A stretch of DNA of 64,000 bases from Leifsonia sp. Leaf264 (GCF_001422325.1 NZ_LMMR01000001.1:125256-189255), one strand, 5' to 3'; positions 10,124-20,793 are shown, numbered from the stretch's first letter. A program made the numbers and translations. The notes: generated by a model from the sequence alone, not told the origin.

Positions 10124-11383
10124 TCAGTCCTGGACGAGCCGCTCGTACCAGGCGAGGGCCGACTGGTCGGTGAGACTGGCGACCTGATCGACGATCACGC
10201 GCTTGCGGGCTGCCTCATCGGATGCCGCGTGCCAGTCGCCCGCGAACCCGACGTCGAGGTGCTCATCGCCGGCGGCCCACAGCACGTCGGCGAGTGACTT
10301 GAGCACCTGCCGCTGCTGCTTGTAGATGGGCTGCCGCGTGTTCTTCGACATCACGAACGCGGCCACGATGCCCTTGAGCACGGCGATCTCGGTCTTGACC
10401 GAGCGCGGAACGACGACATCCGCGCCGAACCGCGCCAGGACCGCCTGCGGTGCCGCCTGACGGGTGGCCTCGGTGGCCGCATGCGCGAAGCGGCCGATGA
10501 GCTCGCTGGTGAGGTTCTTCAGTCGCGCCTGGTCGCGGCGGGTCCCGTCCCAGGTGTCGATCCAGAGCGGCAACTCCTCGAGGCGGTCGAAGGCGCCCAT
10601 GAGTTCATCGTGGCTGTACTCGCCTCCGATCCACTCGTACATGGAGTCGACGAGGGCGTCGTGCTCGGAGCGGCTCGCGAGGGCGGGGATGTCGATGAAG
10701 CCGTTCACGACGGCGTCCTCGAAGTCGTGCACGGAGTAGGCGATGTCGTCGGAGAGGTCCATCACCTGGGCCTCGATGCACAGCCGGCGATCGGGGGCAT
10801 CCGCCCGCAGCCAGGTGAAGACGTCGATGTCGTCGCTGTAGAAGCCGAACTTGTGGCGTCCGCTGGGATCGGTGACGCTCGTCGCCTCAGGCCACGGGTA
10901 CTTGCAGCTGGCGTCGAGGCTGGCCCGGGTGAGGTTGAGCCCGTAGCTGCGGCCGTCGTCGCCGAACACCTTGGGCTCGAGTCGGCTGAGGAGTCGAAGG
11001 GTCTGGGCGTTGCCCTCGAAGCCGCCGATGTCGCGCGACCACGAGTTGAGGGCGCGTTCGCCGTTGTGGCCGAACGGCGGGTGCCCGAGGTCGTGGGCGA
11101 GGCAGGCCGTGTCGACGACGTCGGGGTCGAGCGACAGGCTGGTGGCGAGCTCTCGGCCCACCTGCGCGACCTCGAGCGAGTGGGTGAGGCGGTTGCGGGC
11201 GAAGTCGAGCCCGGCCGTGGGGCTGAGCACCTGCGTCTTGGCAGCCAGCCGGCGCAGCGCGCTCGAATGCAGCAGCCTGGCGCGGTCGCGGGCGAAGTCG
11301 CTGCGACGCGTGGAATGATCCTCGGGCAGCCAGCGCTCGGCGTCACGCACGCCGTAGTCGCCGGATCCCGGCTCAGCCGCCAC
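10124..11383 (-). CDS. dgt: Deoxyguanosinetriphosphate triphosphohydrolase-like protein (HD domain)
   Basis: 419 residues, the length of the shorter dGTPase-like family. The HD metal site is clear: RLTHSLEVAQ (His), CLAHDLGHPPFGHNGE (HD pair and following His), and DLSDDIAYSVHDFED (late Asp). These enzymes remove triphosphate from dNTPs and shape nucleotide pools. GTG start at 11383 overlaps the end of the dus gene by 11 bases, so the two are co-transcribed. dnaG lies further along the same strand. Confidence 0.94.
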   Translation of the reverse strand: MAAEPGSGDYGVRDAERWLPEDHSTRRSDFARDRARLLHSSALRRLAAKTQVLSPTAGLDFARNRLTHSLEVAQVGRELATSLSLDPDVVDTACLAHDLGHPPFGHNGERALNSWSRDIGGFEGNAQTLRLLSRLEPKVFGDDGRSYGLNLTRASLDASCKYPWPEATSVTDPSGRHKFGFYSDDIDVFTWLRADAPDRRLCIEAQVMDLSDDIAYSVHDFEDAVVNGFIDIPALASRSEHDALVDSMYEWIGGEYSHDELMGAFDRLEELPLWIDTWDGTRRDQARLKNLTSELIGRFAHAATEATRQAAPQAVLARFGADVVVPRSVKTEIAVLKGIVAAFVMSKNTRQPIYKQQRQVLKSLADVLWAAGDEHLDVGFAGDWHAASDEAARKRVIVDQVASLTDQSALAWYERLVQD

Positions 11384-12530
11384 TCGTGTCCAGTTCGGCG
11401 TCGTTCAGGGTCGTGCGCTCGGTGCCGACGAGCTCCTGCGAATCCAGCCAGCCCTGCGGCAGCGACGGGCTCTTCGGGGTGCCGGCGCGACCGCGCGGGC
11501 CTTCAGCGCCCTCGCCGGGGTACGGCTGGTCCCAGTCGAGGGTGCCGAGCAGGTCGTCGAGCATCGCCAGGGACTCGACCGTCGCCAGGCGCGCACGCAG
11601 GTCGCCGCCGACGGGGTAGCCCTTGAAGTACCAGGCGACGTGCTTGCGGATGTCGCGGCATCCGCGGTCCTCGTCGTCGAAGAAGTCGACGAGCAGCTCG
11701 GCGTGCCGACGGAAGGTCTCGGCGACCTGGCCGAGGTTGGGCTGGAACGAGACCGACTCGCCCCTGAAGGCTGCAGCGAGGTCTCCGAACAGCCACGGCC
11801 GGCCGAGGCATCCGCGGCCCACGACGACACCGTCGCAGCCGGTCTCGCGCACCATGCGCAGGGCGTCGTCGGCCGACCAGATGTCGCCGTTGCCGAGCAC
11901 GGGCGTTCCGGTGATGGTGTACTTGAGCTTCTCGATGGCCGACCAGTCGGCGTGGCCGGAGTAGAACTCGGCGGCAGTGCGGGCGTGCAGGGCGATCGAG
12001 GCGACGCCGGCGCCCTCGGCGGCCCGCGCGGCCTCGAGGTAGGTGAGGTGGTCGGAGTCGATGCCCTTGCGCATCTTGATGGTCAGCGGCACGTCGCCGG
12101 CAGCCTTCACGGCGCCCTCGACGATCTGGCGGAACAGGCCGAGCTTCCACGGGAGAGCCGCTCCCCCGCCCTTGCGCGTCACCTTGGGCACGGGGCATCC
12201 GAAGTTCAGGTCGATGTGATCGGCGCGGTCCTCGGCGACGAGCATGGTCACGGCCTCGGCGACGGTCTTCGGATCGACGCCGTAGAGCTGGATGGAGCGG
12301 GTGGTCTCGCTCTCGTGGTGAGTGATGAGACGCATCGACTCTGGTGTGCGCTCGACGAGGGCGCGGCTGGTGATCATCTCGCTGACGTAGAGGCCGGCGC
12401 CGAACTCGCGGCACAGGCGACGGAACGCCGTGTTGGTGATGCCCGCCATCGGAGCGAGCACGACGGGCACGTCGAGTTCGAGCGGCCCGATGTTCAGGGG
12501 CGCCTGCGTGAGAGTGGTTGCGGAAGTCAT
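11373..12530 (-). CDS. dusB: tRNA-dihydrouridine synthase (DusB type)
   Basis: 385 residues. FMN-dependent reduction of uridines in the tRNA D-loop. Visible: APMAGITNTAFR (FMN site), LYVSEMI, IDLNFGCPVPKV with the catalytic Cys, GGGAAL, IKMRKG, and GNGDIWS...GRGCLGRPW. A Pro/Gly-rich segment precedes the C-terminus. It overlaps dgt downstream. Upstream it is divergent from the YbaK-type gene with only 50 bases between the starts. All three Gly-Cys pairs checked use GGA TGC, which creates the over-represented heptamer. Confidence 0.95.
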   Translation of the reverse strand: MTSATTLTQAPLNIGPLELDVPVVLAPMAGITNTAFRRLCREFGAGLYVSEMITSRALVERTPESMRLITHHESETTRSIQLYGVDPKTVAEAVTMLVAEDRADHIDLNFGCPVPKVTRKGGGAALPWKLGLFRQIVEGAVKAAGDVPLTIKMRKGIDSDHLTYLEAARAAEGAGVASIALHARTAAEFYSGHADWSAIEKLKYTITGTPVLGNGDIWSADDALRMVRETGCDGVVVGRGCLGRPWLFGDLAAAFRGESVSFQPNLGQVAETFRRHAELLVDFFDDEDRGCRDIRKHVAWYFKGYPVGGDLRARLATVESLAMLDDLLGTLDWDQPYPGEGAEGPRGRAGTPKSPSLPQGWLDSQELVGTERTTLNDAELDTSGG

Positions 12531-12580
12531 GTGCCTCTATTCTCCCAGATGACGACTGCTTCTCGAACTGCGGGGTACTG

Positions 12581-13075
12581 ATGACTGAAGAGATCCGATT
12601 CGACGGCCTCGAGGGAACGGAACGGGTGGCGGCGGATGCCGCTGCTCGAGGGCTCGCCGTCGAGATCATCGAGCGCCCCGCGGCATCGAGCCTGGCCGAG
12701 GCCGCCGAGCTGATGGGCATCAGGCCGCTCGACATCGTGAAGACGCTGGTGGTCAAGCGCAGGGACGACACCTACCTGTTCGCCCTGGTTCCCGGCGGGC
12801 GCAAGATCTCGTGGCCGAAGCTGCGCTCCCTGCTCGGGGTGAACAAGCTGCAGATGCCGGATGCCGACCGCGCGCTGGCCGCCACTGGATACGAGCGCGG
12901 CACCATCACGCCGCTGGGGTCGCGCCACGAGTGGCCCGTGGTGGCCGACGTATCGATCGTCGGTGCGCGTGTTGCCATGGGTGCCGGAGCTCACGGTCAC
13001 AGCGCCTTCGTCGACGCGGATGCACTGATCGCCGCTTACGGGGCGCAGGTCGCCGACATCACCGACCCGGAGTAG
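12581..13075 (+). CDS. YbaK/EbsC-family aminoacyl-tRNA deacylase
   Basis: 164 residues matching the YbaK/ProX fold: IVKTLVVKR (Lys of the editing site), FALVPGGRKISWPKL, GYERGTITPLG and GARVAMGAGAHGHSAFVDA near the end. The family hydrolyses mischarged tRNA, typically Cys-tRNA-Pro or Ala-tRNA-Pro. Start chosen at ATG 12581; the longer in-frame version adds 21 residues without similarity. It is the only plus-strand gene in this stretch and has its own short upstream region shared with dus. Confidence 0.9.
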   Translation: MTEEIRFDGLEGTERVAADAAARGLAVEIIERPAASSLAEAAELMGIRPLDIVKTLVVKRRDDTYLFALVPGGRKISWPKLRSLLGVNKLQMPDADRALAATGYERGTITPLGSRHEWPVVADVSIVGARVAMGAGAHGHSAFVDADALIAAYGAQVADITDPE

Positions 13076-13085
13076 CAGGTCCGTT

Positions 13086-13197
13086 GGTCGAGTAGGCCGC
13101 GACCGAAGCGAGTCGCCGTGTCGAGACCACATTGGTGGCGCCGGGATCGCGGATCTCGACATGCGTCCTCGCTGCGCTCGGGCGCTACTCGATCACC
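13086..13197. repeat. Inverted pair of a REP-like intergenic element
   Basis: Copy 1 (13086-13128) runs from TCGAGTAG through AGCGAG to TGTCGAGACC. Copy 2 (13152-13197), read on the other strand, has the same three blocks. Together they make a large imperfect inverted repeat between the YbaK-type gene and the small Cys-peptide gene, which converge here, so it may also stop transcription. A fragment of the motif (GGTCGAGTA) recurs in the hairpin at 20765-20785. Confidence 0.6.
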
Positions 13198-13204
13198 AGG
13201 GCGC

Positions 13205-13327
13205 TCAGAAAGAGCAGCTGTCGCCTTCGCAGACCGGAGCTGCCGCATCCGTCACCATCGGGAGGAGCAGCGGCTTGAGGAGCGGCGCGACCGTAGTCGT
13301 GGCCGCAGCCGATATGTCGTCGCTCAT
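13205..13327 (-). CDS. Small 40-residue peptide with C-terminal CEGDSC motif, coupled to the FrnE-like gene
   Basis: ATG 13327 overlaps the stop of the FrnE-like gene by 4 bases (ATGA), the same coupling used by true operon partners elsewhere in this window. The 40-residue product starts MSDDISAAATTT, has a short hydrophobic middle (PLLKPLLLPMV) and ends PVCEGDSCSF, with the two Cys spaced by four residues. I do not recognise a family. Placement next to a thiol oxidoreductase and the paired Cys suggest a disulfide-bearing substrate, a redox partner, or a modified peptide; all of this is inference. It is too short for most gene finders. Confidence 0.55.
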   Translation of the reverse strand: MSDDISAAATTTVAPLLKPLLLPMVTDAAAPVCEGDSCSF

Positions 13328-13989
13328 GCCCCGACCTGCTCCCGCTCGCCGGCGATCTGCTGGATCGCCTGCGTGAACACCTCGGAGGGCTGAGCGCCGG
13401 AGACGCCGTACTTGCCGTCGATCACGAAGAACGGCACGCCGTTGATGCCGTAGGCGCGGGCCTGGTCCATGTCGGCCTGCACGTCGGCGGCGTAGCGCCC
13501 GCTCTCGAGGGCGCTGCGAGCCTCATCGGCGTCGAGGCCGACCTCGGTGGCGTAGGCGACGAGGTCGTCGGTGCGGTTCACGAAGCCGCCCTCCTCGAAG
13601 TAGGCCGCGAGCAGGCGCTCCTTCAGCTCGAGCTGCTTGCCGTTCGCCTTGGCGAAGTGCAGCAGCTCGTGGGCCTTGAGGGTCTTCGTGTGCTTGACCT
13701 GGTCGAAGTGGTAGTCGAGGCCGGCCTTGGCCGCGATGCCGGTGACGTGCTCGAGCATGGCCTCGACCTGGGCGACGGGCATGCCCTTGGCCTTCGACAG
13801 GTACTCGGTGGTGGAGCCCACGAAGTCGGCCGGGGTGTCGGGAGAGAGCTCGAAGGAGTGGTACTCCACCTCGACCTCGGGCCCGTCGGTTCCGAGGGCG
13901 GCGATGCCACCCTCGAGGTTGCGCTTCCCGATGAAGCACCACGGGCAGGCGATGTCGGACCAGATGTCGATCTTGATGGGTTCACTCAC
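13324..13989 (-). CDS. DsbA family oxidoreductase (FrnE-like)
   Basis: 221 residues with a thioredoxin-type fold. The redox motif CPWC is at residues 15-18 (SDIACPWCFIGKR); the helical insertion includes KAHELLHFAKANGKQ; the cis-Pro region is GINGVPFFVIDGKYGVSGAQ. There is no signal peptide, so it acts in the cytoplasm, as FrnE-type disulfide oxidoreductases/isomerases do. GTG start at 13989. The stop overlaps a 40-residue Cys peptide ORF by 4 bases. Physiological substrate is unknown. Confidence 0.93.
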   Translation of the reverse strand: MSEPIKIDIWSDIACPWCFIGKRNLEGGIAALGTDGPEVEVEYHSFELSPDTPADFVGSTTEYLSKAKGMPVAQVEAMLEHVTGIAAKAGLDYHFDQVKHTKTLKAHELLHFAKANGKQLELKERLLAAYFEEGGFVNRTDDLVAYATEVGLDADEARSALESGRYAADVQADMDQARAYGINGVPFFVIDGKYGVSGAQPSEVFTQAIQQIAGEREQVGA

Positions 13990-14119
13990 CCTGGGGGCAA
14001 CCGGGGTGGCGGCATCCGTATTCCCGACTCTGGCTGCCGCGTCTACAGGACGAGACCGAGGATGAGGCCCTCACCGGCATCATCGGCGGCGTGGTCCTGC
14101 AGAACGTGGACGCCTGCGA

Positions 14120-14935
14120 TCAGCGGGCGGCCTCTGCCGTCGGGGCGTCGACAGCGCCGCCGAAGCGCCTGTTGCGGGAGGCGTACAGCCCGATGGCCTC
14201 CCAGAGCTGTTCCCGTCCGAAGTCCGGCCAGAGGGTGTCGAGGAACACCATCTCGGCGTAGGCGGACTGCCACAGCAGGAAGTTCGAGGTGCGCTGCTCC
14301 CCCGAGCTGCGCACGAACAGGTCGACGTCGGGCATCTCGGGGTTGTAGAGCCGCTTGGCGATCAGTTTCTCCGAGACCGCTGACGGACGGATGCGGCCCG
14401 CCGCCACGTCGTCGGCGATCGAGCGCACGGCATCCGTGATCTCATTGCGTCCCCCGTAGTTGACGCACATGGTGAGGGTGAGCGCGCTGTTGCCGGCCGT
14501 CATCTGCTCGGCGAACTGCAGCTCCTCGATGACGCTCTTCCAGAGGCGCGGCTTGCGACCGGCCCAACGGATGCGAACGCCCCACTCGTTCAGCTGATCG
14601 CGGCGCCGGTGCAGCACGTCGCGGTTGTAGCCCATGAGGAAGCGCACCTCCTCGGGTGAGCGCTTCCAGTTCTCGGTGGAGAACGCATACACGCTGAGGT
14701 GCTTCACGCCGATCTGCAGGGCGCCGGCGACGACGTCGAGCAGGGCCACCTCTCCGGCCTTGTGCCCCTCGATGCGCGTGAGGCCGCGCTGATTCGCCCA
14801 GCGTCCGTTGCCGTCCATGACGACGGCGACGTGATCCGGCACGGCCTTCTTCGGCAGTTCGGGCGGGTAGATGCCGGTCCAGTCGACGGGCACGTAGGGA
14901 ACGGCGTCCTTATGCGTATAGGGCTTCGGACTCAC
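14120..14935 (-). CDS. uppS: Isoprenyl (undecaprenyl/decaprenyl) diphosphate synthase
   Basis: 271 residues. Cis-prenyltransferase making the polyprenyl diphosphate lipid carrier for cell wall synthesis. Conserved: [12 protein letters not shown] (catalytic Asp), [23 protein letters not shown] and the C-terminal [19 protein letters not shown] and [14 protein letters not shown]. The GTG start at 14935 overlaps the recO stop by 4 bases (GTGA), so the two are translationally coupled. The 130 bases after it (13990-14119) hold nothing I can support. Confidence 0.96.
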   Translation of the reverse strand: MSPKPYTHKDAVPYVPVDWTGIYPPELPKKAVPDHVAVVMDGNGRWANQRGLTRIEGHKAGEVALLDVVAGALQIGVKHLSVYAFSTENWKRSPEEVRFLMGYNRDVLHRRRDQLNEWGVRIRWAGRKPRLWKSVIEELQFAEQMTAGNSALTLTMCVNYGGRNEITDAVRSIADDVAAGRIRPSAVSEKLIAKRLYNPEMPDVDLFVRSSGEQRTSNFLLWQSAYAEMVFLDTLWPDFGREQLWEAIGLYASRNRRFGGAVDAPTAEAAR

Positions 14936-15663
14936 GAACTCTCCCTGGAGACGTGCGGCAGCGAGCGGAGGCCGCGCTCGAGGTGCCACTGGGCGTAGGC
15001 GGCCACGATGCCACTGGCCTTGGATCTGGTCGACTCGGTCGCGGCCTCGGCCGTCGGCCAGTCGCCCTCGACGAGCGCACCGAGCAGGCCGATCGTGGCG
15101 GCATCCACCTTGGGTGCTCCCGGAGGCGCGCAGTCGTCGCAGACGACGCCTCCGAGCTGGACGACGATCGAGTGGTGCGGACCGACCGTCGCGCAGCGTG
15201 CGCAGTCGGTGAAGGTGGGCGCCCATCCGGCGACGGACAGGGCCCGCAGGAGGTAGGAATCGAGGGTCAGCGTCGGCGCGTGCTCCCGGCGTGACAGCGA
15301 CCGGAGGGCTCCGACCAGGAGCAGGTACTGCTGCAACGAGCCCTCGGCCTCAGTGACCCTGTCGGCGGTCTCGACCATGACGGATGCCGCTGTGTAGCTG
15401 CCGTAGTCATCGGTGATCAGCGTGCCGTAGGAACCGAGCGACTCGGCCTGGGTGATGACGTCGAGCGTGCGACCCTCCCACAGCTGCACGTCGGCGACCA
15501 TGAACGGCTCGAGCCTCGCCCCGAACTTCGAGGCGGTGCGGCGCACCCCCTTCGCGACGGCGCGCACCTTGCCGTGCTGGCGCGTGAGCATGGTGACGAT
15601 GCGGTCAGCTTCACCCAGCTTGTGGGTGCGCAGCACGACGGCTTCATCACGGTAGACAGGCAC
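14932..15663 (-). CDS. recO: DNA repair protein RecO
   Basis: 243 residues. Loads RecA with RecR in recombinational repair. The N-terminal OB fold is recognisable ([23 protein letters not shown]...[12 protein letters not shown]), and the zinc-binding segment has CARC and CDDC in the C-terminal half. GTG start at 15663, giving a start like other RecO proteins. Followed by uppS with a 4-base overlap, a standard actinobacterial pairing. Confidence 0.95.
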   Translation of the reverse strand: MPVYRDEAVVLRTHKLGEADRIVTMLTRQHGKVRAVAKGVRRTASKFGARLEPFMVADVQLWEGRTLDVITQAESLGSYGTLITDDYGSYTAASVMVETADRVTEAEGSLQQYLLLVGALRSLSRREHAPTLTLDSYLLRALSVAGWAPTFTDCARCATVGPHHSIVVQLGGVVCDDCAPPGAPKVDAATIGLLGALVEGDWPTAEAATESTRSKASGIVAAYAQWHLERGLRSLPHVSRESS

Positions 15664-15721
15664 CCGTCGATCATCCCACCGTCTGGTCGCAACACCGCGC
15701 GGGCCGGGCCGATCGCCTTGG

Positions 15722-15727
15722 TATACA
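15722..15727 (+). promoter_or_regulatory. -10 box (TATACA) for the TRIC-type gene, leaderless
   Basis: TATACA ends 6 bases before the GTG start at 15734, which would put the transcription start at or next to the start codon. No clear -35 box. It lies in the 70-bp divergent gap with recO. Confidence 0.5.
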
Positions 15728-15733
15728 TGACGG

Positions 15734-16393
15734 GTGCACACCAGTATCTTCACCATCCCGCTCTGGCTCGACCTGACGGCGGTGGCCATCGGCGCCATCC
15801 AGGGCGCCATGTTCGCGGGGCGCATGAAGGAGCACCGCATCGACCTGCTCGGCGTCACGATCATCGGCTTCGTCGTCGGACTGGGCGGTGGTCTCCTGCG
15901 CGACATCCTGCTCAACGTGACTCCGGCGATGATGCAGACGAACTGGTACCTGCTCACCGCCGTGCTGGCTGCGCTGGCCGGAATGCTGCTGCAACGCATC
16001 TTCAGCAGGCTGAACACCGTGATCATCGGCCTCGACGCCGTGACCATCGGCCTGTTCGGCGCGATCGGCACGACCAAGGCCCTCGCCTACGGTGTGCCCG
16101 TGGTGCCCGCCGTGTTCGTGGGAGTCATCGCCGCCGTCGGAGGATCGATCCTGCGCGACATGATCCTGAACCTGCCGATCGCGCTCATGCACGTCGGCTC
16201 CCTCTACGCCGCTGCGGCCGCGGCGGGCACGATCCTGTTGGTCGTGCTCGCCGCGGCCGGTGTCGACATCACCGCCGCGGGGATCGCCTGCGTGGTGGTG
16301 ACGACGCTCATCAGGTTGTTGGCCGTGAAGTTCGGATGGAGCCTGCCGGAGCAGCGCGCGATCGGAAGCTGGATGCGGTGGCGGCGGGGCTAG
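15734..16393 (+). CDS. Trimeric intracellular cation (TRIC) channel family membrane protein (UPF0126)
   Basis: 219 residues with seven hydrophobic segments and two copies of the glycine-rich repeat: [12 protein letters not shown] (near residue 55) and [13 protein letters not shown] (near residue 138). These GGxLRD repeats define the YadS/TRIC family of monovalent-cation channels. GTG start at 15734; the ATG at 15727 is in another frame. It is convergent with leuA, 39 bases apart. Confidence 0.9.
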   Translation: MHTSIFTIPLWLDLTAVAIGAIQGAMFAGRMKEHRIDLLGVTIIGFVVGLGGGLLRDILLNVTPAMMQTNWYLLTAVLAALAGMLLQRIFSRLNTVIIGLDAVTIGLFGAIGTTKALAYGVPVVPAVFVGVIAAVGGSILRDMILNLPIALMHVGSLYAAAAAAGTILLVVLAAAGVDITAAGIACVVVTTLIRLLAVKFGWSLPEQRAIGSWMRWRRG

Positions 16394-16432
16394 CGCCCTG
16401 CTTCGGCGCGCAGCCGCGCGGAAGCAGCGAGG

Positions 16433-18268
<1,836 letters not shown>

Positions 18269-18284
<16 letters not shown>

Positions 18285-18313
18285 CAGCTAAGAAGGAGGA
18301 AGCCGTGGAACAC
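18269..18313 (-). CDS. leuL: Leucine operon leader peptide
   Basis: A 14-residue ORF starting GTG at 18313 and ending TAA at 18269-18271, encoding MFHGFLLLSCRDES with three consecutive Leu codons (CTC CTT CTT). It sits 66 bases upstream of leuA. The stop falls at the beginning of the hairpin loop, as expected for ribosome-mediated attenuation. The start lies 6 bases after the -10 box TAACCT, so the leader would be read from a leaderless mRNA. Confidence 0.7.
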
Positions 18314-18319
18314 AGAAAC

Positions 18320-18325
18320 AGGTTA
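18320..18325 (-). promoter_or_regulatory. -10 box (TAACCT) of the leuL-leuA promoter
   Basis: On the minus strand TGC-TAACCT (extended -10 form) is followed after 6 bases by the GTG of the leader peptide. No good -35 box at the usual distance. Leaderless start of the leader peptide is inferred. Confidence 0.5.
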
Positions 18326-18433
18326 GCATCCGCGCCGACCGTATGACGGATGCTTCGTCGCGATCGCAACGCTGCCGTGACCTCGCCCGTGGTTCGGGCT
18401 TCGACCACGGCGCCGGCATGCCACCCGATATGC

Positions 18434-18463
18434 GGCAGGGGCGGCTGCAGCGCCGCCCCTGCC
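18434..18463 (-). terminator. 12-bp perfect hairpin after the ABC exporter operon
   Basis: Arms 18434-18445 and 18452-18463 pair exactly around a 6-base loop, 41 bases after the FtsX-like permease stop on the minus strand and before the leuL promoter. Very GC-rich and without a T-tract. The rest of the 302-bp gap 18203-18504 is the leuA leader and promoter. Confidence 0.65.
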
Positions 18464-18504
18464 CGTCCCGACCGATGGCCCCCCAACGGTCGAGTCCCTT
18501 CGCC

Positions 18505-19917
18505 TCAGTCGACCGCGAGGGCGACGACGGGCGAGACCGTGGTGGCCCGACGGGCCGGGGCGACGGATGCCGCCAGCGTGAGCACGATGCCCGCGAGAAC
18601 GGTGATGCCGATGATCGCCCACGGGAGCGACGGGGCGGCGATGCCGTGAACGATCGAGCCGAGCATCGACTGCGCGGCGGCCCAGCCGTAGAAGACGCCG
18701 AGCAGCACGCCGAGGCCGATGGCGGCGACGGTCATCTGGGCGCTCTCGGCGACGATCATCGAACGCACCTGACGGCCGGTGAAGCCGAGGGCACGCAGGA
18801 GGCCGAGTTCCCGGGTGCGCTGGAGCACGCTGAGCGACAGGTTGTTGATCATGCCGATGGCGGCGATGACGGCTGAGAAACCGACCAGGCCGGTGAAGAT
18901 CGCTGTCGTGACGGTGAGGGTCTGGTCGATCGCGGCCAGGGCCATCGGGTCGTCGGCGAACTGGGTGACGATCATGTCGCGGTAGCTCTGCATGGCCACG
19001 GCGAACATCGTGACGAGGGTCACGCCGATCACGAGGCCGATGGTGGCGCGCGAGGAGCGGTCGGGGAAACGCACGGCGTTCTCGGCGGCGAGCCGTGCCG
19101 GAGGCTTGGAGCCCAGCATCCGTCCGACCAGCGTCAGAACCGGCGGCATGATGATGTGCGCGCCGACGATGATGCCGGTGAACGAGAGCACTCCCCCGAA
19201 GAACGCGATGATCAGGCCGAAGACCGAGACGAGGCCGACGACGACACCCAGTGCGACGAGGCCGAGGCCGATGACGAAGAGGATGATCGCAGCGACGTTG
19301 CGGCCGGTGCGTCGCACGGCCTCCTCGCGCGTGGCCTCGACCGAGGCACCCGTCGCGGCGAGCGGAGTGACCGTGGTCACCTTGCGCGAGCCGACCCAGG
19401 CCGCCGCCCACGTGGTCACGGCGACGACGCCCACGGGCAGCAGGATCGTTGGGTCGAGGAAGCCGTACTCCAACTCGGGCAGCCAGCCCTGTGCCATGCC
19501 GATGACCACGGTGAGGACGGCGATGAGGATGCCGACCATCAGGCCGAGGGCGGATCCGAGCAGGCCGACGATGAGGCCCTCGGTGGCGACGCTGCGGCGC
19601 ACCGTCTTCGCCTGGGCGCCGATGAGGCGGAGGAGGGCGATCTCGCGGACGCGGCCGGCGATGATCGTCGAGAAGGTGTTCGCCGTGACGATGGCTCCGA
19701 CGTAGACCGCGATGAGGGTGAACACCGACGTGACGACGGTGAGGATGGCGCGTACCGTGGTCGATCCCTCGGTCATGCCCGAGGAGTCGACGACGGTGCT
19801 GATGAGGCCCGTGGCCTCGAGCAGCACGACGCCGAATGTCGCACTCAGCGAGGCGACGACGATGCTCGAGACGTGATCGCGAGGGCGGCCGGTCAGGCGA
19901 GCGGGGTTGGCGCTCAT
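18505..19917 (-). CDS. ABC transporter permease, FtsX/MacB-like
   Basis: 470 residues with two FtsX domains. Each has the cytoplasmic helix REIALLRLIGA (near residue 91) or RELGLLRALGFTGRQVRSM (near residue 365) followed by three membrane segments. Such permeases pair with a LolD/MacB-like ATPase and usually extract or export lipids, peptides or antibiotics rather than import solutes. ATG at 19917 overlaps the ATPase stop by 4 bases. The HK-RR pair encoded just upstream probably controls it. Confidence 0.93.
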   Translation of the reverse strand: MSANPARLTGRPRDHVSSIVVASLSATFGVVLLEATGLISTVVDSSGMTEGSTTVRAILTVVTSVFTLIAVYVGAIVTANTFSTIIAGRVREIALLRLIGAQAKTVRRSVATEGLIVGLLGSALGLMVGILIAVLTVVIGMAQGWLPELEYGFLDPTILLPVGVVAVTTWAAAWVGSRKVTTVTPLAATGASVEATREEAVRRTGRNVAAIILFVIGLGLVALGVVVGLVSVFGLIIAFFGGVLSFTGIIVGAHIIMPPVLTLVGRMLGSKPPARLAAENAVRFPDRSSRATIGLVIGVTLVTMFAVAMQSYRDMIVTQFADDPMALAAIDQTLTVTTAIFTGLVGFSAVIAAIGMINNLSLSVLQRTRELGLLRALGFTGRQVRSMIVAESAQMTVAAIGLGVLLGVFYGWAAAQSMLGSIVHGIAAPSLPWAIIGITVLAGIVLTLAASVAPARRATTVSPVVALAVD

Positions 19918-20675
19918 GCCGCGGCCTCCATCCCGAGCATGATGCGCGAGATCTCCTCGGCCGTGGCACCGGGGCGGTCGTCGACGACCCGGCCGTCGGC
20001 CAGGAACAGGATGCGGTCGGCGTGGCTCGCTGCAAGCGGATCGTGGGTCACCATGGCGATGCTCTGGCCGTATTCGCGGGCGGCGGTCGCGAGGAGGGTG
20101 AGCACCTCGCGACCTGTGCGCGAGTCGAGGCTGCCCGTCGGTTCGTCGGCGAAGACCAGGTCGGGACGGGTGGCGAGGGCGCGGGCGATCGCCACGCGCT
20201 GCTGCTGTCCGCCGGAGAGCTCGTGCGGGCGGTGGGTGAGGCGCGACTGCAGCCCGAGCGACTCGTAGAGCCTCTCGATCCACTCCTTCTCGGATGCCGT
20301 CGGGCGGCGGCCGTCGAGTTCGAACGGCAGCATGACGTTGGCGCGCACGTCGAGGGTGGGCACGAGGTTGAAGGACTGGAACACGAAGCCGACGCGACGA
20401 CGGCGCAGCAGTGTCAGCTGGCTGTCGCCGAGACCGGAGATCTCGGTGTCGCCGAGCCAGACCTCGCCGGACGTCGGCGAATCGAGGCCGGCCATGAGGT
20501 GCATGAGGGTCGACTTGCCGGATCCACTCGGTCCCATGATGGCGGTGAACTCCCCACGACGGATGCCGATGGACACGTCGTCGAGGGCTGTGACTGTTCC
20601 GGCTCCCGAGCCGAAGGACTTGCTGAGGCGGGCGACGCGGGCGACGAGCCCGAGGTCTGAGGTCTGGATCTGCAT
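19914..20675 (-). CDS. ABC transporter ATP-binding protein, LolD/MacB-like
   Basis: 253 residues. Walker A GPSGSGKST, FVFQSFNLVPTLDVRANV (the Q-loop sequence typical of the LolD/MacB group), signature LSGGQQQRVAIARAL, Walker B VFADEPTGSLD and H-loop VTHD. ATG 20675 chosen because a -10 box lies 7 bases before it; the longer reading adds 21 residues of no similarity. It energises the FtsX-like permease, whose start overlaps its stop. Confidence 0.94.
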   Translation of the reverse strand: MQIQTSDLGLVARVARLSKSFGSGAGTVTALDDVSIGIRRGEFTAIMGPSGSGKSTLMHLMAGLDSPTSGEVWLGDTEISGLGDSQLTLLRRRRVGFVFQSFNLVPTLDVRANVMLPFELDGRRPTASEKEWIERLYESLGLQSRLTHRPHELSGGQQQRVAIARALATRPDLVFADEPTGSLDSRTGREVLTLLATAAREYGQSIAMVTHDPLAASHADRILFLADGRVVDDRPGATAEEISRIMLGMEAAA

Positions 20676-20682
20676 GTCTACG

Positions 20683-20688
20683 ACGCTA
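20683..20688 (-). promoter_or_regulatory. -10 box (TAGCGT) of the ABC exporter operon, leaderless
   Basis: TAGCGT on the minus strand ends 7 bases before ATG 20675. No recognisable -35 box, which is common at activator-dependent promoters; the NarL-type regulator encoded upstream is a natural candidate activator. Confidence 0.45.
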
Positions 20689-20764
20689 CGGACGCACCCG
20701 CGGCGGCGAATCGGGCGGAGGGAGCATCCGGCGTACATCGGAAGGATGATGTTGGCTCCTCGTT

Positions 20765-20785
20765 CCGCTGGTCGAGTACCAGCGG
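20765..20785 (-). terminator. Short hairpin after the response regulator gene
   Basis: CCGCTGG (20765-20771) pairs with CCAGCGG (20779-20785) around a 7-base loop, 8 bases past the regulator stop on the minus strand. The loop contains the GTCGAGTA core of the repeat seen at 13086-13197. Confidence 0.45.
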
Positions 20786-20793
20786 GTGTGGCC

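Noticed and set aside
13984-14085. A 33-codon ORF ending at the start of the FrnE-like gene
   Set aside because: Arg/Ser/Cys composition with no start signal or similarity; it probably reflects frame openness between uppS and the oxidoreductase.
14043-14273. A 76-codon minus-strand frame overlapping the end of uppS
   Set aside because: It is a shadow of uppS for most of its length and has no independent start site.
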